Assembly: GCA_905193145.1 (NCBI GenBank)
Contig: CAJJNP010000128.1
Location: 1-9,986 of the forward strand
Direction of reading: 5' to 3'
Length of the DNA: 9,986 bases
DNA from: an uncultured Odoribacter sp.
GTDB lineage: Bacteria; Bacteroidota; Bacteroidia; Bacteroidales; Marinifilaceae
Of the stretch, positions 7,064 to 9,986 are shown one piece after another. Within the stretch, counting starts at the first letter, position 1, and every line of letters starts with the position of its first letter. A program made the position numbers and the translations under genes. A model generated the notes under the pieces. The model was not told where the DNA came from and did no database searches. It worked only from the letters and a program-made list of their open reading frames with translations.

Positions 7064-8077
7064 ATGGGAAATCAACCTATTCTTTCAGCCCGCCATCTTG
7101 CGATTGGCTATTCACATGGGAAACGCCGTACAACCGTGGTGCATAAGAATCTGTCGTTTGATTTTCTGGCAGGGGAATTGATTTGTCTGTTGGGACCTAA
7201 CGGAGTCGGTAAGTCAACGCTTTTGCGTACATTATCTGCTTTTCAGCCGCCATTGGAGGGGCAATTGCTATTGGAGGGCCGTCCATTAGCCGAATGGACG
7301 GAGCGTGAAAAGTCGCGTAAAATAGGGGTTGTGCTTACGGATAAGACCCAGGCAGGAGGGTTGACCGTATATGAATTGGTGGCCTTGGGACGTCAGCCGC
7401 ATACCGGATTTTGGGGACGGCTCGCAGAGGCCGATCATGAACACATCCGTCAGGCTATTCGAGCTGTCGGCATTGAGCATAAAGCTCAGGCTTATGTGGC
7501 GGAGCTTTCGGATGGCGAACGTCAGAAGGCGATGATAGCCAAGGCTCTCGTGCAGGAATGTCCTTTGATTTTATTGGATGAACCTACTGCTTTTCTGGAT
7601 GTTGTCAGCCGCATAGAGGTGATGATGTTGCTGCATACCATTGCACAAGAGCAGCGCAAGACAATTTTGCTTTCTACCCATGATATAGAGCAGGCTCTGT
7701 TGCTCGCAGACAGGCTCTGTTTGCTTTCTCCTGAATTCGGACTTCAATGCGGGGTGACGGAGGATATGGTTTTTAACGGTAGTCTTGACCGTCTTTTTAA
7801 ACGTGAACATATCTGTTTCGATCGGGTGCATGGAGTCTATTCTTCTACAGTTGTGGGAGGACGGAAAGCTGTGGTACAGTCTCCCGATCCGGCCTTGGGG
7901 CATTGGACAGCCAATCTGCTTCGAAAATACGGATATGATTGTCAGGTTGCTGCAGATTCTGCTGCAGACAGGCTCATGGTTCAGGTGTCTGCGCCTAATC
8001 ATATGCTTGTCCGTCTGGATGGGCGGGAGCAGATATGTACTTCTTTTGAAGAATTGGCCCGTTTTTTATCTTGTTAA
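7064..8077 (+). CDS. ATPase of the ABC importer, with a C-terminal extension
   Basis: This 337-residue cytoplasmic protein powers import through the FecCD-type permease. Motifs in order are Walker A GPNGVGKST (44-52), the ABC signature LSDGE (148-152), Walker B LILLDEP (168-174) and the switch histidine H206 in STHD. TVYELVALGRQP (101-112) is typical of the FecE/BtuD/HmuV group. At the Q-loop, where the family usually has Gln, the sequence is VVLTDK, so Thr92 seems to replace it. The common ATPase in this group ends near residue 255. Here about 80 more residues (258-337) follow, with alternating strand- and helix-like segments (GRKAVVQSPDPALGHWTANL, then DRLMVQVSAPNHMLVRLDG) of a kind I do not recognise by name. 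It lies two bases after the permease gene and ends the operon. No nearby T-tract hairpin follows; the next structure is the pseudo-palindrome at 8143-8213. Confidence 0.94.
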   Translation: MGNQPILSARHLAIGYSHGKRRTTVVHKNLSFDFLAGELICLLGPNGVGKSTLLRTLSAFQPPLEGQLLLEGRPLAEWTEREKSRKIGVVLTDKTQAGGLTVYELVALGRQPHTGFWGRLAEADHEHIRQAIRAVGIEHKAQAYVAELSDGERQKAMIAKALVQECPLILLDEPTAFLDVVSRIEVMMLLHTIAQEQRKTILLSTHDIEQALLLADRLCLLSPEFGLQCGVTEDMVFNGSLDRLFKREHICFDRVHGVYSSTVVGGRKAVVQSPDPALGHWTANLLRKYGYDCQVAADSAADRLMVQVSAPNHMLVRLDGREQICTSFEELARFLSC

Positions 8078-8142
8078 TAACCTTTGTTTCCCTTCTGCAT
8101 ATCTCCCGTTTCCCTCTCACTCAAATATATCATAAACATATC

Positions 8143-8213
8143 ACAAATATATGACATCTATATATCAAAGATAACAGTCGGATATCTTTGACTAGTAATT
8201 GTCATATATTTGT
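8143..8213. repeat. 71-bp concentric pseudo-palindrome in a convergent spacer
   Basis: The outer arms are ACAAATATATGACA (8143-8156) and its exact inverse (8200-8213). The inner arms are TCAAAGATA (8165-8173) and its exact inverse (8183-8191). Both pairs share the same centre (8178), with eight unmatched bases between arms on each side and a 9-base middle. An imperfect direct copy of the left part lies at 8121-8141 (15 of 21 bases match 8143-8163). The element sits between the end of the ABC operon (8077) and the end of the acyltransferase gene (8233), so a two-way terminator or processing structure is the simplest reading, but no clear T-run follows either arm. The inner arms each contain TATCTTTG pointing outward. 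Confidence 0.85.
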
Positions 8214-8232
8214 TTTAGTCTTGTTTGGGAGG

Positions 8233-9366
8233 TCAGAGGCGCTTGTTGAGCCATTTCCGTAGCGGTTCGTCATGCCATTTCAGGCAAATGTAAGCGAGCA
8301 GGATGCTGCCAAAATAGACGGCCAGAGCTATCGGCCATGCTTCTGCGAACGGTATTTTTTCTTCGCTCCATAACCACGCATAGAATAGATACATAAAAGG
8401 ATAGTGTACGACATAGACCGGATAGGAGATATCTCCTAAAAATTTACAGACACGGGCTGTTTTGTTGTCAGTGGCTTTGCCGGATGCTCCAATCCATAAT
8501 AATAACGGAAAAATAATCAGGATACATACCGAGTCGTATAGTCCGTTTGTCCATAGGGTGTTTTCATTGCCGATGTAAGGGATTGAAAGCAGGAGGATAA
8601 TCAGGAGGCTGCATATCCAAAAGGCTCCTCTGACGGCAATGGGTTTGAAGATTCGGGAAATTAGCAGACCGGCACAAAAAGAGAAGAGCAGACGCAACAT
8701 TCCTCCGGGGAAATTATAATCTGACAGGCTCCAGCCAACTCCCAGATGTCCGAATCCGGACAAATTGCACAGGGCGAAAAACGTAAGCCCGAGACCGGAA
8801 ATGCAAGTAAGTGTTGCAAGCCATCTGGTGGACATCTTGCGTATAAACAAGGCATATAGTAAATTACCGATGTATTCGAAAAAAAGAGACCAGTTGGGTC
8901 CGTTCAGGGGATACATTTCACCGTTGCCCCTCACTTCCAGGCGGCTGCCGGGGATGGCGGGGATTAGAAATAGATTGAGTAATAAGGCTAAAAACAGCAT
9001 GCTGGGCGTTACCGGAGTCCCGTCCCATTGTTTTTGTCCTTGAATGATAAAGGTGATGGCTCCCAGAAAGACTCCCATAACCACCATGGGCTGCAGACGG
9101 ATCAGTCTGCGTTTAAGAAAACCTTTTAATGTCAGAGATGATTTCCAACGGTCATCATAAGCATAGCTGACAACAAATCCCGATAGCATGAAGAAAAAAT
9201 CTACTGCCAGATAGCCGTGGTTGAAATTTTGATCGATAGGGCTGGTGGCAAAACCTTCAAATATGTGATACCACATTACCATTAGTGCTGTTACTCCCCG
9301 CAGTCCGTCCAAAAGTTGGTAGTGGGGTTTGCTGTCAGCGAATGCAGCCGAAGAAATTTTATCCAT
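8233..9366 (-). CDS. Membrane acyltransferase, family 3 (OafA/YrhL type)
   Basis: This 377-residue integral membrane protein belongs to acyltransferase family 3, which moves acyl groups (often acetyl) from the cytoplasmic side onto sugars of O-antigen, peptidoglycan, capsule or other envelope glycans. The N-terminus has the diagnostic LLDGLRGVTALMVMWYHI (residues 18-35), with R23 and the conserved H34. GYLAVDFFFMLSGFVVSY (51-68) follows. The C-terminal part has GDISYPVYVVHYPF (311-324) and a final HDEPLRKWL (365-373). About ten membrane helices are apparent, with no extracellular SGNH domain, so it is the plain membrane form. It has its own strong promoter and no adjacent glycosyltransferases, so the acceptor cannot be inferred. 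The ATG at 9366 starts 32 bases downstream of the -7 element. Confidence 0.94.
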   Translation of the reverse strand: MDKISSAAFADSKPHYQLLDGLRGVTALMVMWYHIFEGFATSPIDQNFNHGYLAVDFFFMLSGFVVSYAYDDRWKSSLTLKGFLKRRLIRLQPMVVMGVFLGAITFIIQGQKQWDGTPVTPSMLFLALLLNLFLIPAIPGSRLEVRGNGEMYPLNGPNWSLFFEYIGNLLYALFIRKMSTRWLATLTCISGLGLTFFALCNLSGFGHLGVGWSLSDYNFPGGMLRLLFSFCAGLLISRIFKPIAVRGAFWICSLLIILLLSIPYIGNENTLWTNGLYDSVCILIIFPLLLWIGASGKATDNKTARVCKFLGDISYPVYVVHYPFMYLFYAWLWSEEKIPFAEAWPIALAVYFGSILLAYICLKWHDEPLRKWLNKRL

Positions 9367-9397
9367 GTAATATAAATTTTTGCTTTCAGATAGGGTG

Positions 9398-9428
9398 CAA
9401 AGATAAGGAATCTTGGTTTTGTGTCAAA
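9398..9428 (-). promoter_or_regulatory. Promoter of the acyltransferase gene
   Basis: On the minus strand TTTG (9428-9425), exactly 19 bases, then TATCTTTG (9405-9398) match the Bacteroides consensus fully. Transcription would start near 9391, giving a leader of about 25 bases before the ATG at 9366. Confidence 0.85.
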
Positions 9429-9453
9429 AAATATAAAAATAATCACATATGAT

Positions 9454-9485
9454 TTTGGTTGTAAATAAAAAATATTCTATTTTTG
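9454..9485 (+). promoter_or_regulatory. Rightward promoter upstream of the structured non-coding element
   Basis: TTTG at 9454-9457, a 20-base spacer and TATTTTTG at 9478-9485 fit the Bacteroides consensus. Transcription would start near 9492 and run into the inverted repeats at 9535-9552 and 9567-9695. No protein gene lies downstream inside the window, so the product is either a small RNA or the leader of a gene beyond the right edge. Confidence 0.6.
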
Positions 9486-9534
9486 GAACGCTATCTTGCT
9501 AGGGTAAATTTAAATGATTAATTGATTTTATTTG

Positions 9535-9552
9535 ATTACGTATACACGTAAT
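9535..9552. repeat. Small inverted repeat
   Basis: ATTACGT (9535-9541) and ACGTAAT (9546-9552) flank ATAC, giving a 7-bp stem with a four-base loop. It lies about 40 bases after the predicted transcription start and 15 bases before the larger structure, so it could be a 5' hairpin of the same RNA or a small operator. Confidence 0.7.
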
Positions 9553-9566
9553 ATATAAAGAAGGAT

Positions 9567-9699
9567 AAATGTAGTGCTTGCTCCCTTTATACTCCTTAAA
9601 AATTTGCTGTGAAGCAAATTATTCAACTTACACATACATATACATATACACATACACCAAAGATCACATCCAGTTAAAGGGGCGGCACTACATTTTTTT
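9567..9699 (+). ncRNA. Candidate structured RNA (small RNA or leader) ending in a T-tract
   Basis: A closing stem of 11 perfect pairs joins AAATGTAGTGC (9567-9577) to its inverse (9685-9695). Inside it, CCCTTTA (9583-9589) pairs with TAAAGGG (9675-9681), separated from the closing stem by a small asymmetric internal loop. Next comes an 8-bp hairpin, AATTTGCT (9601-9608) with AGCAAATT (9613-9620), capped by GTGA, a GNRA tetraloop. About 40 G-free bases (9621-9661) follow and would stay unpaired. Seven T's (9693-9699) overlap the end of the closing stem, as at an intrinsic terminator. A promoter match lies upstream at 9454-9485. I do not recognise it as 6S, SRP RNA, tmRNA or RNase P RNA. A short mobile element with terminal inverted repeats is the main alternative, but no target-site duplication is visible. 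Confidence 0.5.
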
Positions 9700-9815
9700 A
9701 AAGTATGTCAAAATAAAAGTGGTGGTTGTAAAATGATGTCTTAGTAATTTTTGGTAGGCAGGTTTTTTTTTGTAAAAAATATACAAATCAACTGGTAAAA
9801 TATTTATGCATTTTC

Positions 9816-9846
9816 TTTGTTTAATATAAAAAAAGATATACGTTTG
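9816..9846 (+). promoter_or_regulatory. Rightward promoter near the right edge
   Basis: TTTG at 9816-9819, exactly 19 bases, then TACGTTTG at 9839-9846 match the Bacteroides -33/-7 consensus. Transcription would start near 9853. Only a hairpin, and no gene start with clear support, follows before the window ends. Confidence 0.6.
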
Positions 9847-9884
9847 TATCGTTGATGATATGAAGTGACTGTGCATGGCAAATA

Positions 9885-9923
9885 AAGCAATGTTTATGTG
9901 AGATTATAGCATTGCTTGTTTTG
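9885..9923 (+). terminator. Hairpin followed by a T-rich tail; possible terminator or attenuator
   Basis: AAGCAATG (9885-9892) pairs with CATTGCTT (9910-9917) around a 17-base loop, followed by GTTTTG. It begins about 30 bases after the start predicted from the promoter at 9816-9846, so together they could make an RNA of roughly 70 bases or an attenuated leader. The loop is long and the T-run is interrupted, so termination would be weak. Confidence 0.4.
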
Positions 9924-9986
9924 TATACTCTTTGTTATATATTTATTTGTATATCAATATATATTTTAATGTGCCTATAGTGTAGC

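Larger units (their letters stand above)
9367..9986. other. Long non-coding region
   Basis: No credible protein gene is seen in these 620 bases. The only open frame of note (minus strand, 9688-9876, 62 codons) is Lys/Tyr/Phe-rich, reads through T- and A-runs and has no family resemblance. The region is strongly AT-rich and holds the acyltransferase promoter, two rightward promoter matches, a small palindrome, a 129-base closed structure with a T-tract, and a second hairpin. The stretch 9700-9815 shows only homopolymer-like runs (nine T's at 9762-9770). From 9924 to the end I see nothing definite. Confidence 0.7.

Noticed and set aside
9567..9695. Miniature inverted-repeat transposable element
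   Set aside because: It has terminal inverted repeats, but there is no target-site duplication at the edges and the internal stems and T-tract fit an RNA better. Genome copy number was not testable, so this is kept only as an alternative.
9688..9876. 62-codon open frame on the minus strand
   Set aside because: It is low-complexity, translates T- and A-runs, overlaps a likely terminator and promoter, and has no domain resemblance.

Overview
The window reads as chromosomal DNA of a Bacteroides species or close relative (phylum Bacteroidota). The main evidence is a set of promoter-like sites with the Bacteroides form (TTTG, about 19-20 bases, then TAnnTTTG) placed correctly upstream of genes, AT-rich spacers, few strong Shine-Dalgarno sequences, and gene families typical of the group. 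The assignment is inference from these signals; no database search was possible.

Layout: (1) 1-659, plus strand: the 3' end of a Cu+-exporting P1B-type ATPase, followed by a small heavy-metal-associated copper chaperone. (2) 660-708: a perfect 19-bp hairpin that can terminate transcription from both sides. (3) 3850 to 707, minus strand: a membrane-anchored helix-hairpin-helix protein, then a large AsmA-family protein. (4) 3961-4130: a tRNA-Lys(TTT) gene with its own promoter and terminator. (5) 4689 to 4180, minus strand: an exported TlpA-like thioredoxin with its own terminator. (6) 4690-4869: a divergent promoter region with a perfect 17-bp inverted repeat. (7) 4870-8077, plus strand: a tightly packed three-gene ABC importer of the iron-siderophore/haem/cobalamin class (lipoprotein binding protein, FecCD-type permease, ATPase with a C-terminal extension). 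(8) 8078-8232: a convergent spacer with a 71-bp concentric pseudo-palindrome. (9) 9366 to 8233, minus strand: a membrane acyltransferase of family 3. (10) 9367-9986: about 620 bases with no credible protein gene, but with three good promoter matches and at least two strong RNA-like structures, one of them a possible structured small RNA or leader ending in a T-tract.

Functionally, the left end is copper export and handling. The centre is ordinary envelope and housekeeping material plus a metal-chelate or corrinoid import operon that may share regulation with the divergent thioredoxin. The protein genes are all of recognisable families. The least explained parts are the non-coding structures at 4744-4795, 8143-8213, 9567-9699 and 9816-9923, and these are the best candidates for something undescribed.
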